Shown here piece after piece: positions 52,747 through 63,178 of a DNA stretch of 64,000 nucleotides. This DNA comes from Flavobacteriaceae bacterium. GTDB taxonomy: Bacteria > Bacteroidota > Bacteroidia > Flavobacteriales > Flavobacteriaceae. Under the pieces are notes generated by a model. The model was not told the DNA's origin. It searched no databases and saw only the letters and a list, made by a program, of their open reading frames with translations. The stretch's first letter is position 1. Every line of letters begins with the position of its first letter. Position numbers and translations under genes: made by a program. The stretch is taken from NCBI GenBank assembly GCA_028284005.1, contig JANQSO010000013.1:1-64000 (forward strand), given 5' to 3'.

Positions 52747-53269
52747 GTTTTGTGAGTTGTTCCGCTACAAAGTCTCTCCACGCAAATTCGGCTTCAGAGA
52801 TCTGCGAGTGGTCGGTTTCTTTATCGTAGCGTCGTTGCATTTCTTTTCTCCGGGTTTCGATACTTTGATACAAATCTTGTACTTCCTCTTTTATATTATT
52901 TGAAAAAGTACGTGTTTCCATCTCTTTTCTTAACATACGTGAATGCAGTTCGGAAATATCAAAATGCGTTTGTTCGTGTTTCAGAATATAATCGGAAACG
53001 GCCCCTCGCTTGTACCATGATAGTTTGGGATAGAAATTACTCTCAATGGTGTAATCAAAATCGATCCTGTCTTCTCTTTTGGTATATGAAAATGAAAAGG
53101 ATATTCCCGAATTGGTACTTGCCACATAGTCGCTTCCTTCTTTAGGCGTACCTTGAAAGTCATCCCAGGTGAGTTTTTCGGTTTCGCTCCACAGGATCTT
53201 TTCGGAATCATTTTCCGGAGCAAAAGAAAAACAAAGTAAAATGATACCTATAGCCAGTAGTCGTTGCAT
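52730..53269 (-). CDS. DUF922-like secreted Zn-protease-type protein
   Basis: The 179-residue protein has a signal peptide (ending near FSFAPE). The mature part has a WSETEKLTWDDFQGTP start typical of DUF922 and the motif HEQTHFDI (about 117-124), a HExxH-like zinc site, followed by a long helical tail. Family members are predicted secreted Zn-dependent proteases, but no activity has been shown to my knowledge. It is followed by the overlapping DUF3820 gene. Confidence 0.82.
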   Translation of the reverse strand: MQRLLAIGIILLCFSFAPENDSEKILWSETEKLTWDDFQGTPKEGSDYVASTNSGISFSFSYTKREDRIDFDYTIESNFYPKLSWYKRGAVSDYILKHEQTHFDISELHSRMLRKEMETRTFSNNIKEEVQDLYQSIETRRKEMQRRYDKETDHSQISEAEFAWRDFVAEQLTKHERWK

Positions 53270-53308
53270 AAAAGCAATAACGGAATTTGTGAGAATTTAT
53301 TGAGTATC

Positions 53309-53713
53309 CTATCCCCAATTGAAGGTCACAACTCGCTCAATATCCGGATGAAGGCTGTAATGGACTGGGCATGTATTGGCGGTATTCTCCAGTATCTTTT
53401 GCGACTTGTTATCAATATTTGCAGGGAGGTTCATGACCACTTCGATCATAGAAATACGGCGGGGGTCGCTTGCCATGGTCTTGGTAACCATTGCTGTTGT
53501 ACCATCCAGGGTTACTTCCAGACTTCTCGCTTTAATACCCATCATGGTAAGCATACAATTGGCTAAACCTGTCGCTACCGTATCTGTAGGAGAGAAAGCT
53601 TCTCCCTTACCATTGTTATCGGTTGGAGCATCTGTAATAAATGTATTTCCGGACTTCAGGTGTTCGCACTCGGTGCGGAGATTACCCAGATAGGTTACTT
53701 TTGCTGTACTCAT
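53309..53713 (-). CDS. OsmC/Ohr-family protein
   Basis: OsmC-family proteins reduce organic hydroperoxides with a pair of reactive cysteines. The 134 residues include ATGLANCMLTMMGIKARSLE (first Cys, about 56) and NTANTCPVHYSLHPDIE (second Cys, about 119), both conserved in the family. The protein belongs to the OsmC/YhfA-type branch; the physiological peroxide is unknown. Its ATG overlaps the stop of the LysM gene by 4 nt, so it is translated from the same transcript. Confidence 0.88.
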   Translation of the reverse strand: MSTAKVTYLGNLRTECEHLKSGNTFITDAPTDNNGKGEAFSPTDTVATGLANCMLTMMGIKARSLEVTLDGTTAMVTKTMASDPRRISMIEVVMNLPANIDNKSQKILENTANTCPVHYSLHPDIERVVTFNWG

Positions 53714-55611
53714 TTTACTTCTTCAAATTGAAGGTCATTATTATATCTTATAATATACAATGCATTGTTCTGATACCCTGAAAACATTTTTTTGGTGTAA
53801 CGGAATTTGTTTTCGATATACTCGGTTTCTACTTTACTGTCAATGGCATCGTAAACATCTTCTGCAGATGCCAAACGCAGCAATACATCGTAGGTCACAT
53901 CGAACCCCCGAACCGCATACCGATTGGGTAACACACCATATTGATTTTTATAACTGGTAAGGAAAGCTGTTTTTTCTTTGTAATTATAACTACGGTTCAC
54001 CGATGGAAAAGTAAAGCCCAACTTGGCCAGGTGTACGTTTGAAACATCGTGATAGTCATAAGCGTCATTCTTATCCAAAGTGAACAAACGCAGCCTGTAT
54101 TCTTCCGGCATACCGTTTAGAAGTCCCACAACATTACTTATTACCACAGGGTCTGTAGATTCTAAAATGATCCAGTTCTCAATGGTCTTATCGATCTTTC
54201 CTTCAATATCGGTAGCATATAAGAACCCTTCTTCGCGTGGAGAAAGCGTTTTCACAGTTCCCAAAGTCGAAAGGACGGCTTGCTTGGAAGCTGCTTTTTT
54301 AGTGTCACTGATAAGCACTACATTCTTACCTGCAACATTTTCCTTTAGGTATTCCAGCATCCTGTTCTTAAGCATCTCTTCCGTAGGTAGTGTTTGAAAC
54401 AGGTTGGAAGATATCTTTATCTCCCTGTTACTTAACGGTGAAAAGACCGGTGTGCTTGTATTGCGCAATTCCGAAGCCGCTTTTTCAACATTTTTACGAA
54501 GCAAAGGGCCAATAACCGCATCCACATCCTCGAAGTTGTTTCGGGAAATAATAGCGCCTACTTTACTTTCTCTTGCTTCGGTGTCGTACACATTTAGGTT
54601 TACGGAAATACCTTTGTCCTTTGCAAATTCGGTGGCCATTAAGACACCGCTGTAGAAATCGAGGGCAATACGTAAAGTGGCATCATTCTTTAACAGTTCC
54701 TTATTTGCATTGATAGAATCGCTTTCGGCTCTGCTCAATCGAAACGGAAGCATTAGAGCGATGTTCTTCTTTTGGGTGTTTAGAATATAGTCTTCGAGAT
54801 TTACAATTGGAATATTATCTGCTACGCTATCTATATTCTCTTTCGGGATCTTTAAGATCATCCCTTCTTTCAGGCCGTCTTTAGCGTATGGATTTAAGGC
54901 TATTATTTCTTCTTTGGAAAGGTTCAGTTTTACTTTTAGGCGGTAAAAGCCTTCTTTGGCCTTTACCTCGTAAAAATCATATTTTTCATCTTCAATAGTT
55001 GCAGAATCTACCACGGAAACAGCAGGCACATTCAGTACAGCTCCTATCTGAAGGTTTTCTCCCATATTTGGATTCAGTGTTTCCAGTTCGGCAACTGTGA
55101 TCCCATATTTACGGGCAATTCCATATTTTGTTTCTTTTGCTACTACGGTATGGGTAGCAGCTTCAGAATTTGTATTGGTTTCGTTAGTAACAACATTGGT
55201 GGAGGTCTTTTTTATACCGATAGGAATTTTGATTTTCTCTCCCTTTTTAAGCTGTCGCGAATACAGTTCCTTATTATATTTTTTAATATCGTCCACCTGA
55301 ATATTATAGCGCTGCGCGATACTGAAAAGGGTTTCTTTTCTTCTTACCCGGTGCATTTTAAACCGTATCTGGTCTTCAGAAGAGTTTATAATGTCGGCTG
55401 AGGGAAGGATCAATACCGTGTTGGTCCGTATACCGTTTCTGGCATCCGGATTTAGTGTGTAGATGGTTGCTTCGGTGATATTGTATTTTTTAGCAATGCT
55501 GTAAATGGTCTCACCCTTCTGTACGGTATGTGTATTATAATTTTGTTGTACCGTAGCACCACAACCTGTAGTGAAAATACAAATAAGCGCTATATAGATA
55601 ATTGACCTCAT
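53710..55611 (-). CDS. LysM-repeat lipoprotein with periplasmic-binding-like C-terminus
   Basis: The 633-residue lipoprotein has a lipobox (ICIFTTGC). Four LysM peptidoglycan-binding repeats follow at about 27-70 (HTVQKGETIYSIAKKYNITE), 83-127 (HRVRRKETLFSIAQRYNIQV), 152-196 (HTVVAKETKYGIARKYGITV) and 216-260 (YEVKAKEGFYRLKVKLNLS). The C-terminal ~350 residues are an ABC-type periplasmic-binding fold (IALMLPFRLSRAESDS, AVIGPLLRKNVEKAASELR, TPVFSPLSNREI). Such proteins may link wall sensing to ligand binding; the ligand is unknown. It begins 1 nt after guaA, with OsmC after it. Confidence 0.88.
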   Translation of the reverse strand: MRSIIYIALICIFTTGCGATVQQNYNTHTVQKGETIYSIAKKYNITEATIYTLNPDARNGIRTNTVLILPSADIINSSEDQIRFKMHRVRRKETLFSIAQRYNIQVDDIKKYNKELYSRQLKKGEKIKIPIGIKKTSTNVVTNETNTNSEAATHTVVAKETKYGIARKYGITVAELETLNPNMGENLQIGAVLNVPAVSVVDSATIEDEKYDFYEVKAKEGFYRLKVKLNLSKEEIIALNPYAKDGLKEGMILKIPKENIDSVADNIPIVNLEDYILNTQKKNIALMLPFRLSRAESDSINANKELLKNDATLRIALDFYSGVLMATEFAKDKGISVNLNVYDTEARESKVGAIISRNNFEDVDAVIGPLLRKNVEKAASELRNTSTPVFSPLSNREIKISSNLFQTLPTEEMLKNRMLEYLKENVAGKNVVLISDTKKAASKQAVLSTLGTVKTLSPREEGFLYATDIEGKIDKTIENWIILESTDPVVISNVVGLLNGMPEEYRLRLFTLDKNDAYDYHDVSNVHLAKLGFTFPSVNRSYNYKEKTAFLTSYKNQYGVLPNRYAVRGFDVTYDVLLRLASAEDVYDAIDSKVETEYIENKFRYTKKMFSGYQNNALYIIRYNNDLQFEEVK

Positions 55612-55612
55612 A

Positions 55613-57142
55613 TTATTCCCATTCTATGGTGGCAGGTGGTTTAGAACTAATATCGTACACTACTCTATTAACGCCTTTTACTCTGTTTATTATATGATTG
55701 CTCATTTCCTGCAAAAACTCATAAGGTAAATTTACCCAATCTGCCGTCATACCATCTGTAGATTCAACAGCCCTTAGCGCCACTACTTTTTCGTAGGTAC
55801 GTTCATCTCCCATCACACCAACACTTTGTATCGGAAGTAATATGGCTCCGGCCTGCCAGACCTTATCATAGAGGCCCCATTTCTTCAGCCCGTTGATGAA
55901 TATGGCATCTACCTCTTGTAATATACAAACTTTTTCCGCAGTGATATCCCCCAGTATCCTGATGGCCAATCCGGGGCCGGGAAATGGGTGTCTTCCTAAT
56001 AGTTCAGGGTCAATACCCATTTCTTTTCCTACGCGCCTTACTTCATCTTTAAAAAGCATTCTTAGCGGCTCCACTACTTTCAATTTCATAAAATCCGGTA
56101 ATCCACCCACATTGTGATGTGATTTAATGGTTACCGAGGGCCCGTTCACCGAAACACTTTCGATCACATCCGGATAAATGGTTCCCTGTGCCAGCCAATG
56201 TACATCTTCAACCAGGTGTGCTTCATCGTCAAACACCTCAATAAAAGCATTTCCTATTGCTTTTCTTTTTGCTTCGGGGTCGCTCACTCCTTCCAAGGCT
56301 TTCAAGAAGCGTGCCGAAGCATCCACTCCTTTCACATTAAGCCCCATACCTTTGTACTGCTCCAATACATTACTAAATTCATCTTTACGCAGTAAGCCGT
56401 TGTTCACAAAGATGCAATATAGGTTCTTGCCAATTGCCTTGTGTAGCAAGATGGCAGCTACCGTAGAGTCTACGCCGCCACTTAGTCCCAATACTACTTT
56501 ATCATCTCCAACCTGCTCTTTTAAAGATTGTACCGTTGTGTCTACAAAAGCTGCTGGGGTCCAGGATTGCTCTACTCCTGCAATATGTACCAGGAAGTTC
56601 TCTAAAAGCAGTTTTCCGTCTGTAGTGTGGTACACTTCGGGGTGAAACTGAATAGCGTAGGTATCTTCTCCTTCAATATAATAAGCAGCATTTGCCACAT
56701 CTTCCGTACTTGCGATACGCACTCCTTTTTCGGGAAGTTTCGCTATCGTATCACTATGACTCATCCATACCTGTGTGTCTTCCTGTATACCGGCAAACAA
56801 ACCATTTCTGTTAATAATGGTAGATAGTTTTGCACGGCCGTATTCCCGAAGGTTAGAAGGCTCTACACTACCGCCATTGAAGTGTGCGAGGTACTGCGCG
56901 CCGTAACAAACCGCCAACAGCGGTTTGTGCCCTTTTATTCGGGAAAGGTCGGGATGCGGAGCATCCTCGGCGCGCACCGAAAACGGACTACCCGATAAAA
57001 TGACTGCTTTAAAATCTTCTAAATTCTCCGGAATGTGGTGGTAAGGGTGGATTTCGCAGTAAATATTCAGTTCCCGAACGCGCCTTGCGATAAGCTGCGT
57101 ATACTGCGACCCAAAATCTAAAATGAGGACGTTGTTTTGCAT
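55613..57142 (-). CDS. guaA: GMP synthase (glutamine-hydrolysing)
   Basis: GuaA aminates XMP to GMP with glutamine. The 509-residue protein starts at [20 protein letters not shown] (57142). The glutaminase domain (about 1-190) has the nucleophile Cys in [15 protein letters not shown] and His/Glu in QFHPEVYHT. The ATP-pyrophosphatase domain has the PP-loop [16 protein letters not shown], and the C-terminal dimerisation domain ends [14 protein letters not shown], the usual terminus. It leads guaA-LysM-OsmC, which are coupled by 1-4 nt contacts. Confidence 0.96.
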   Translation of the reverse strand: MQNNVLILDFGSQYTQLIARRVRELNIYCEIHPYHHIPENLEDFKAVILSGSPFSVRAEDAPHPDLSRIKGHKPLLAVCYGAQYLAHFNGGSVEPSNLREYGRAKLSTIINRNGLFAGIQEDTQVWMSHSDTIAKLPEKGVRIASTEDVANAAYYIEGEDTYAIQFHPEVYHTTDGKLLLENFLVHIAGVEQSWTPAAFVDTTVQSLKEQVGDDKVVLGLSGGVDSTVAAILLHKAIGKNLYCIFVNNGLLRKDEFSNVLEQYKGMGLNVKGVDASARFLKALEGVSDPEAKRKAIGNAFIEVFDDEAHLVEDVHWLAQGTIYPDVIESVSVNGPSVTIKSHHNVGGLPDFMKLKVVEPLRMLFKDEVRRVGKEMGIDPELLGRHPFPGPGLAIRILGDITAEKVCILQEVDAIFINGLKKWGLYDKVWQAGAILLPIQSVGVMGDERTYEKVVALRAVESTDGMTADWVNLPYEFLQEMSNHIINRVKGVNRVVYDISSKPPATIEWE

Positions 57143-57216
57143 AGGCAAAAGTAAATTAAAAAAGTAATTTGGCTAAATCTTTAGCAAAAAAATAAGGAAG
57201 TTTTTCAACAAGGATC

Positions 57217-58812
57217 TTAAAGCGATAGAATGGTGAGTTCATTTGCCAACGGATCGAGGTTTTCTTTTAGTTCTGAGAGCAACCGGTCCCCGTATTGCAG
57301 GTAAAATTCAGAAAAATTCATGTTGCGTTCCTGCAGGCTCTGATCTGGAAATAACTGATCCTGCAACAATGTGAGTCGGTTCAGTTCATCTGCCAGTTTC
57401 CGCTTCTGAGCCTTTAGCAAACGCTTTTCCAGATGGTCCAAACCATTCAACTGTTTCTTTTCCTGGGCCGCGACAGCTCCCACAAACGAAGCATCTGTTT
57501 TCTCTGCCAGTACATACAGATCTTTAAACTGCTGCTGTAGAAATTTTCGCTGTGAAGAAAAGTCAATATCAATTTCTGACAACTGATGTGTATGCTTTGT
57601 AATAAGCTCCTGCTGTTTAAGGAACAGAGAGGTGATCGTTACATGGAGCCTTTTTAATTTTTCCGAAATCTTTTCGGGAAGCAATAAGACAGAGTTCCGT
57701 AATAATAACATTGGAAATGGCACGGAAACCGATTCAAAATAATCCCTTAGCTGAAACCAATATGCCAGCTCTCCACCGCCGCCTACATAACATAAATTGG
57801 GCAGTATCACTTCCTGGTATAGGGGCCGCAATAGAGCATTGGGTGAGAATCGTTCCGGATAGTCGTGAAGCTCCTTGTGAATTTCTTCTTTCGAGAATGA
57901 AATATCTGTTTCATTCACAAAGTAAGTGCCTTCTTTTTCTATGATCCGTTCGCGTATCCCTTCTTTCAGATAGAACAAATTGATCTCACGCGGATTCACC
58001 TGCGCACTATACCCTAATTGGGTAAGCTTCCGGGTTGTTTCGGTTACTTTCCGAAAGGACAATTCCTCGGTCAGTTCCTTCTCTGCAAACGGAACAAATG
58101 CCTTTTTCAATTTGGTGTCATTCCCGTCGATGATCACCAGGCCGTATTCGGCAAACAATGCATTTCCCAGGTAACGTGTAGCAGCAGCCAGGTTGTCGTG
58201 TTTTGTATAGGCTTCAGTGAACAGCGAGGTGAGCATACGAGCATGTTCACTTTCTCCCAATTCAGACCTTAAAACCTTCAGTACCTCCGCCAATCCACCT
58301 GTTGATAACTCTCCTACCGCGCCGCCACTGTCTCTGTCCCACTGTACCTTTTTTCCGAAGAGATTAAAATAGTTGATCTCGTCAAAATCGTGATCTTCGG
58401 TCGCCATCCAATACACCGGAACAAAGTGGTACGCCGTATGTTCTTTGTTGAGCTTTTCAGAAAGATTGATCACCGAAAATATTTTATACAAGAAGTACAA
58501 AGGCCCGGTAAATAAATTAAGTTGATGCCCGGTAGTGATGGTAAATGTATGTTTTTCTGAAAGCGCCTTGATATTCTTTTGTGTGGCTTCGGAAATCGTA
58601 TACCCCTTATACTGAAGTTCTAGCTGTTCTACCAGTACCTTTCTGCTTTCTGAAGAAAAAGAGGATTGTTTTTCCTTTAGTTGTGATTCAAAATTCTCAG
58701 GCTTCGGAAAATGATGGTATAACGGACGCAGGGATTCCTTTTCAGCCAGATAATCACAGACTAGTTTCGAAAAATAACCGGTGTTGGTATACGGAATGGT
58801 TTGTATTGGCAT
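57217..58812 (-). CDS. bshC: bacillithiol biosynthesis cysteine-adding enzyme
   Basis: BshC adds cysteine to glucosamine-malate in the last step of bacillithiol synthesis. The 531 residues match the family, with TITTGHQLNLFTGPLYFLYK near the N-terminus, HFVPVYWMATEDHDFDEINY (about 130-150), YVGGGGELAYWFQLRDYF and a long coiled-coil region in the last third (about 380-490). bshA and bshB are not in the window. Bacillithiol is known in several Bacteroidota, so its presence is expected. Confidence 0.9.
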   Translation of the reverse strand: MPIQTIPYTNTGYFSKLVCDYLAEKESLRPLYHHFPKPENFESQLKEKQSSFSSESRKVLVEQLELQYKGYTISEATQKNIKALSEKHTFTITTGHQLNLFTGPLYFLYKIFSVINLSEKLNKEHTAYHFVPVYWMATEDHDFDEINYFNLFGKKVQWDRDSGGAVGELSTGGLAEVLKVLRSELGESEHARMLTSLFTEAYTKHDNLAAATRYLGNALFAEYGLVIIDGNDTKLKKAFVPFAEKELTEELSFRKVTETTRKLTQLGYSAQVNPREINLFYLKEGIRERIIEKEGTYFVNETDISFSKEEIHKELHDYPERFSPNALLRPLYQEVILPNLCYVGGGGELAYWFQLRDYFESVSVPFPMLLLRNSVLLLPEKISEKLKRLHVTITSLFLKQQELITKHTHQLSEIDIDFSSQRKFLQQQFKDLYVLAEKTDASFVGAVAAQEKKQLNGLDHLEKRLLKAQKRKLADELNRLTLLQDQLFPDQSLQERNMNFSEFYLQYGDRLLSELKENLDPLANELTILSL

Positions 58813-58949
58813 AGATGTTTTTAGAAAACTGACACAAAAATAGTCACTTTAATGACTTTAAGTTTTAAAGATACGTTAATCTTAAAAAAATGAATTTCAA
58901 ATATCAGAATAGTTTCTTAGCTTTAACGACCTAATTAATCAATCACGCT

Positions 58950-61436
58950 ATGAAACGTCATTTATCAATCATTTTTTTACTATTCATCTCTGTTACCCTA
59001 ACAGCGCAATTACAATCTCCCTCTGACTTTTTAGGATATAATATCGGCACACAATTTTCGCGTCATGCGGATGTAGTGCGCTATTTTGAACATGTAGCCG
59101 ACAACAGCAATATGGTAACCTACCATAATTACGGAAAGACCAACGAACGCAGGCCCCTTACCTATGCAATTGTTTCCTCCGCACAGAATCTGGCCAATAT
59201 TGAGAACATCCGTAAAGACAATTTGAAGAATATAGGCCTGGAAAGCGGAAGCGCAAACCCGGACATAGCGATCGTCTGGCTAAGTTATAATGTTCATGGA
59301 AATGAAGCTTCCAGTACCGAAGCCTCCATGCAGACCCTTTATGAATTAATTACCGAAAGATCTTCCTGGTTACAAAATACCGTGGTCATTATTGATCCCT
59401 GTGTAAATCCGGATGGCCGTGACCGCTATGCCAACTGGTACAACCAGGTGAAAGCTACTCCCTACGATATTGCCCAGGATGCAACCGAACACAACGAGCC
59501 CTGGCCGGGTGGGCGTCCAAATCATTATTTATTCGACCTGAACCGTGATTGGGCATGGGCCACGCAGGTGGAAAGCCAGCAACGTCTAAAGGTCTACAAC
59601 AAATGGATGCCGCATATCCATGTAGATTTCCACGAACAAGGCATCAACGAGCCTTATTATTTTGCACCTGCCGCAGAACCTTTCCATGAAGTGATCTCAC
59701 CATGGCAGCGTGATTTTCAGACGCAGATCGGGAAGAACCACGCCAGGTATTTCGATAAAGAAGGCTGGCTGTTCTTTACCCGGGAACGTTTCGACCTCCT
59801 GTACCCAAGTTACGGAGATACCTACCCTACCTTTATGGGAGCTATCGGGATGACCTATGAACAGGCAGGACACGGGCGCGCAGGATTAGGGATCCAGACC
59901 GATGAAGGTTATGTACTTACTTTAGTGGACCGGGTGGCGCATCATAACACCACCGGGCTTTCTACAGTGGAGATCTCTTCTCAAAACGCTGCGAAACTAA
60001 ATACCGAATTCAAAAAGTTCTTTAATAACAGTGGCCTGAAATACAAAAGTTATGTCTTAAAAGGTAATCCTGATAATATCCATGCCCTTACACAGTTATT
60101 GGATAAACACGAGATCAAATACGGTTTTTCCAATGGAGGGACCGTTAGTGGTTTTAGCTTTTCCAAAAACGGGAACGGAAGCATGAATGCCAATGGTGCG
60201 TTGGTGGTTAGTACCGATCAGCCGAAAGGAAAAATGGTGAAAGTCTTATTTGAACCGGATGCCAAACTGAGCGAACCTCTTACCTATGACATCACCGCCT
60301 GGACAGTGCCTCATGCCTACGGACTGGACTGCATTGCCAGTACCAGCCTGGTTTCGGCAAATGGCAGTGCTCCTGCCATGAATGCCATGAATACTGCTTC
60401 GCCTTCGGCAGCGGGTTATATTGCCAAGTGGAACAGCTTGTACGATGCGGCCTTTTTAGCAGACCTGCTTAAAAATGATATTAGAGTGCGTTTTTCTGAA
60501 AAGAAACTGAGCTTCGCCGGAAATCAGTTTGACCGCGGTAGTCTTGTGATCACCCGAAGTGATAATCGCAAGAACAAGGATTTTGATGCGACCGTTGCCA
60601 GAATTGCCAACGAACACAAAAGGGGCCTGTATGCTTCCCCTACCAGTTTTGGTGACAACCTTACCGATTTTGGCTCACCGGATGTAAAACTGGTCAATAA
60701 ACAGCGTATCGCCATATTGAAGGGTGACGGTACCTCATCACTTAGCTATGGTTCGTTATGGCACTTCTTTGAAGCGCAATTACAGTACCCTGTTACTTCC
60801 ATAGATACAGATGATTTTGGCTGGATACCTTTGGACAAATATGATGTCCTGATCCTTCCGGAAGGTTGGTATAATAGTGTGCTTGACGAAAGTGCTCTCA
60901 ACAAAGTAAAGGATTGGGTGCGCAATGGTGGCAAGCTTATTGTTATGGGACGTGCCGTACGTACGTTTGAGGGCAAGGAAGGTTTTGATCTCAAGAACAA
61001 CGAAGATGATGAGGAAGATGATGATACCAAAAAAGAGGACAACCTTACTCCTTACGACCAACGCGAACGTGAAAGTGTGAAGGATTTTATCACGGGTAGT
61101 ATCTATAAGGTAAGCCTGGACCCTTCTCACCCTATGGCATTTGGCTATGGAGATACCTATTTCAGCTTAAAACAGGGAAGTGCTTCTTATCAATTCTTGG
61201 AAAATGGCTATAATGTAGGCTATATCAAGGACGATGCGGTGAGTGTTGCCGGTTTTTCGGGGGCAGATGCCAAAGCCGGTTTAAAGAACTCGCTGGTCTT
61301 TGGAGAGGCCCGTATGGGTGGCGGCAGTGTTATCTACCTTGTAGATGATGTATTGTTCCGTTCCTTCTGGGAAAACGGAAAGCTGTTCCTGGTAAATGCT
61401 GTCTTTTTTGTGAATAACAATAAGTTTAGGATCTAG
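58950..61436 (+). CDS. secreted M14 zinc carboxypeptidase
   Basis: The 828-residue protein has a signal peptide (ending near VTLTAQ). The M14 domain covers about 25-370: zinc ligands in VHGNEASSTEASMQTLYEL (His and Glu) and HVDFHEQGINEPYYF (His), CVNPDGRDRYANWYN substrate residues, and the catalytic Glu in MTYEQAGHGRAGLG. The C-terminus (about 560-828) looks like a class I glutaminase-type fold (YDVLILPEGWYNSVLDESAL, VKDWVRNGGKLIVMGRAVRT), with an acidic insertion EDDEEDDDTKKED near 690. No T9SS sorting tail is evident. Fits extracellular or periplasmic peptide turnover. Confidence 0.88.
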   Translation: MKRHLSIIFLLFISVTLTAQLQSPSDFLGYNIGTQFSRHADVVRYFEHVADNSNMVTYHNYGKTNERRPLTYAIVSSAQNLANIENIRKDNLKNIGLESGSANPDIAIVWLSYNVHGNEASSTEASMQTLYELITERSSWLQNTVVIIDPCVNPDGRDRYANWYNQVKATPYDIAQDATEHNEPWPGGRPNHYLFDLNRDWAWATQVESQQRLKVYNKWMPHIHVDFHEQGINEPYYFAPAAEPFHEVISPWQRDFQTQIGKNHARYFDKEGWLFFTRERFDLLYPSYGDTYPTFMGAIGMTYEQAGHGRAGLGIQTDEGYVLTLVDRVAHHNTTGLSTVEISSQNAAKLNTEFKKFFNNSGLKYKSYVLKGNPDNIHALTQLLDKHEIKYGFSNGGTVSGFSFSKNGNGSMNANGALVVSTDQPKGKMVKVLFEPDAKLSEPLTYDITAWTVPHAYGLDCIASTSLVSANGSAPAMNAMNTASPSAAGYIAKWNSLYDAAFLADLLKNDIRVRFSEKKLSFAGNQFDRGSLVITRSDNRKNKDFDATVARIANEHKRGLYASPTSFGDNLTDFGSPDVKLVNKQRIAILKGDGTSSLSYGSLWHFFEAQLQYPVTSIDTDDFGWIPLDKYDVLILPEGWYNSVLDESALNKVKDWVRNGGKLIVMGRAVRTFEGKEGFDLKNNEDDEEDDDTKKEDNLTPYDQRERESVKDFITGSIYKVSLDPSHPMAFGYGDTYFSLKQGSASYQFLENGYNVGYIKDDAVSVAGFSGADAKAGLKNSLVFGEARMGGGSVIYLVDDVLFRSFWENGKLFLVNAVFFVNNNKFRI

Positions 61437-61442
61437 CGAGGT

Positions 61443-61494
61443 ATGAAGCTGGAAGTCTGGAGCACAAAGTTTGAAGCGGGGAGTTGGAACTATA
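61443..61494. repeat. purine-rich GAAGCTGGAAG tract
   Basis: ATGAAGCTGGAAGTCTGGAG continuing to GAAGCGGGGAGTTGGAAC; reverse complement of the CTTC tract at 27661-27745. It lies between the convergent M14 and serine hydrolase genes. Confidence 0.6.
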
Positions 61495-61499
61495 AAGTT

Positions 61500-62942
61500 T
61501 TAATCCATTTTTGGCACATTGTTTTTAATAAAATTGAATACGTTGGGTGCGCCAGACCTGTTATTGCACAAGATAACCACAAAGAGATCAGAATCAGGAA
61601 AATAATACAATTCGGAGGTATTTCCAACATTAACACCTCCATGGCCAATATATGGAACAGGTTCATAACCTATTTTTAATCCGAGGCTTTGATAATTAGA
61701 TCCGCCTTTTTTTACAGCAGGAGAAAAAAGTAGATTCTTATACTCATCATCTAAAAGGAGATCAGTATTTTTAATTGATTTGAATAAATTAGCAAGGTCA
61801 TCGGTAGTACTTTTCAATTGAGCTGCTGCACTTACTTTTCCAAAAAATGGAGGATATTCACTATAATTCTTAAGGCCATTATGTTTTAAATCATAACGAT
61901 ATGGTTGTGCAGTATTTTCATTTGAAAATGAAGTATCGGGCATTCCGGCAACATTAAAAATATTTTTCTTTAAATAATCTTCAAAGGTTAATTGCGTAAC
62001 ATTTTCTATTATGATTCCTAATAGGTCGTATCCTTGATTTGAGTAATTCCATTTTCCGGTTGGAGTGAAATCTTCAAACTTATCCCATTTCGGGAGGTAT
62101 TCCTGGTGTATTTGATACACCTCTTTCAGTGAATTTGTTTTCACTATTTCTTCTCTAAAACCTTCTATTCCTTTCAATTTATAATCAGAAGTGTGGGTTA
62201 ATAATTGATAGATATTTATTTTACTTGAAATACTTTCTGGCAATTCAGGCAAGTACTTCTTAATAGGAGTATACAGATCCAGTAATCCATTCTGAACTAA
62301 TTGTAAAACAGCGATTGCTGTTATCGGTTTGGTTACTGAAGCTATATCAAACCTCGTATTTGAATCATTATTAACACCTTCTTCCATATTCTTTAAACCA
62401 TACCCTTTATTGATAACAATTTGTTCATTCATTGATACCAACACAGCTCCCTGAAACAGTCCGTTTTTTTCATTTTCTCTAAGATAATTGTTAAGCCTTC
62501 TGAAGAACTCTTCACTGGTTAAGGCAGGATTAGAAGTATTTGGAGGTTGCTCTCCTAACAATAATCCTACTGCTTTAACCTTTCCGGTTTCTTTATTCAA
62601 AATAAATTCAGGAGCAAACCAGGTTTTGCTTATTGTGCCTTGAAGCCAAACTTCAAGATCGTTTGGTTTATTTATTGATAAGGAATATGGTTTCGCCTGG
62701 CCAAATCGGTAAAACAGATCCATCCAGTATTCTGTAGCCTCATTAACTTTATCCTCAGAAGTATTGGCGTAATTCTTTTTTACAAAGTCTTCAATTTCTA
62801 ATGATATCCCCGAGTTATAAGCTTTTAGAAAGTTCTTGAACACATGACCACTTGGGGATTCCGGCCACTCAAAATTCGATTGCCCAAAACTTTGACAGAA
62901 GATCAAAAAACTCATAAATATTAATAGAATATACTTTCTCAT
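61500..62942 (-). CDS. serine hydrolase, class C beta-lactamase/PBP-like
   Basis: The 480-residue protein has a signal peptide (ending near CQSFGQ). A leading region of ~130 residues precedes the beta-lactamase-type domain, which has the SxxK motif FDIASVTKPITAIA, the YxN motif WNYSNQGYDLLGIII and the third box YIGHGGVNVG. These are the catalytic Ser/Lys, Tyr and His residues of the family. Family members include D-aminopeptidases, esterases and non-resistance enzymes, so antibiotic resistance is not implied. The 3' flank is a purine-rich repeat, and the gene ends convergent to the M14 gene. Confidence 0.9.
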   Translation of the reverse strand: MRKYILLIFMSFLIFCQSFGQSNFEWPESPSGHVFKNFLKAYNSGISLEIEDFVKKNYANTSEDKVNEATEYWMDLFYRFGQAKPYSLSINKPNDLEVWLQGTISKTWFAPEFILNKETGKVKAVGLLLGEQPPNTSNPALTSEEFFRRLNNYLRENEKNGLFQGAVLVSMNEQIVINKGYGLKNMEEGVNNDSNTRFDIASVTKPITAIAVLQLVQNGLLDLYTPIKKYLPELPESISSKINIYQLLTHTSDYKLKGIEGFREEIVKTNSLKEVYQIHQEYLPKWDKFEDFTPTGKWNYSNQGYDLLGIIIENVTQLTFEDYLKKNIFNVAGMPDTSFSNENTAQPYRYDLKHNGLKNYSEYPPFFGKVSAAAQLKSTTDDLANLFKSIKNTDLLLDDEYKNLLFSPAVKKGGSNYQSLGLKIGYEPVPYIGHGGVNVGNTSELYYFPDSDLFVVILCNNRSGAPNVFNFIKNNVPKMD

Positions 62943-63089
62943 ACCATTTTTTATGAAAACTAATAACTCTAAAAAGGTACAAAAAGGAACTAAAGAATGT
63001 GTTAACGACTGTTAATGTTCTATATATTGTCGTGGCCTTTTTCAACTTGCGTACAAGTTATCATTAAAACAAATAGTATGTAAACAGAG

Positions 63090-63126
63090 CCAACTTCTAA
63101 CCTCACGCTTCCAGCTTCTAACTTCT
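63090..63126. repeat. pyrimidine-rich CTTCTAACTTC tract
   Basis: CCAACTTCTAACCTCACGCTTCCAGCTTC-type sequence, a copy of the CTTC family seen at 27661-27745, in the spacer between the serine hydrolase and the DUF4345 gene. Confidence 0.6.
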
Positions 63127-63178
63127 TTACAAAGAAAACGAAGATGAAAAAATACCGATTACCACTTGGCCAAAACTT

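Noticed and set aside
61500..62942. Antibiotic-resistance beta-lactamase
   Set aside because: The motifs fit the broad serine hydrolase/PBP-like family, which mostly has other roles; no resistance context is present.
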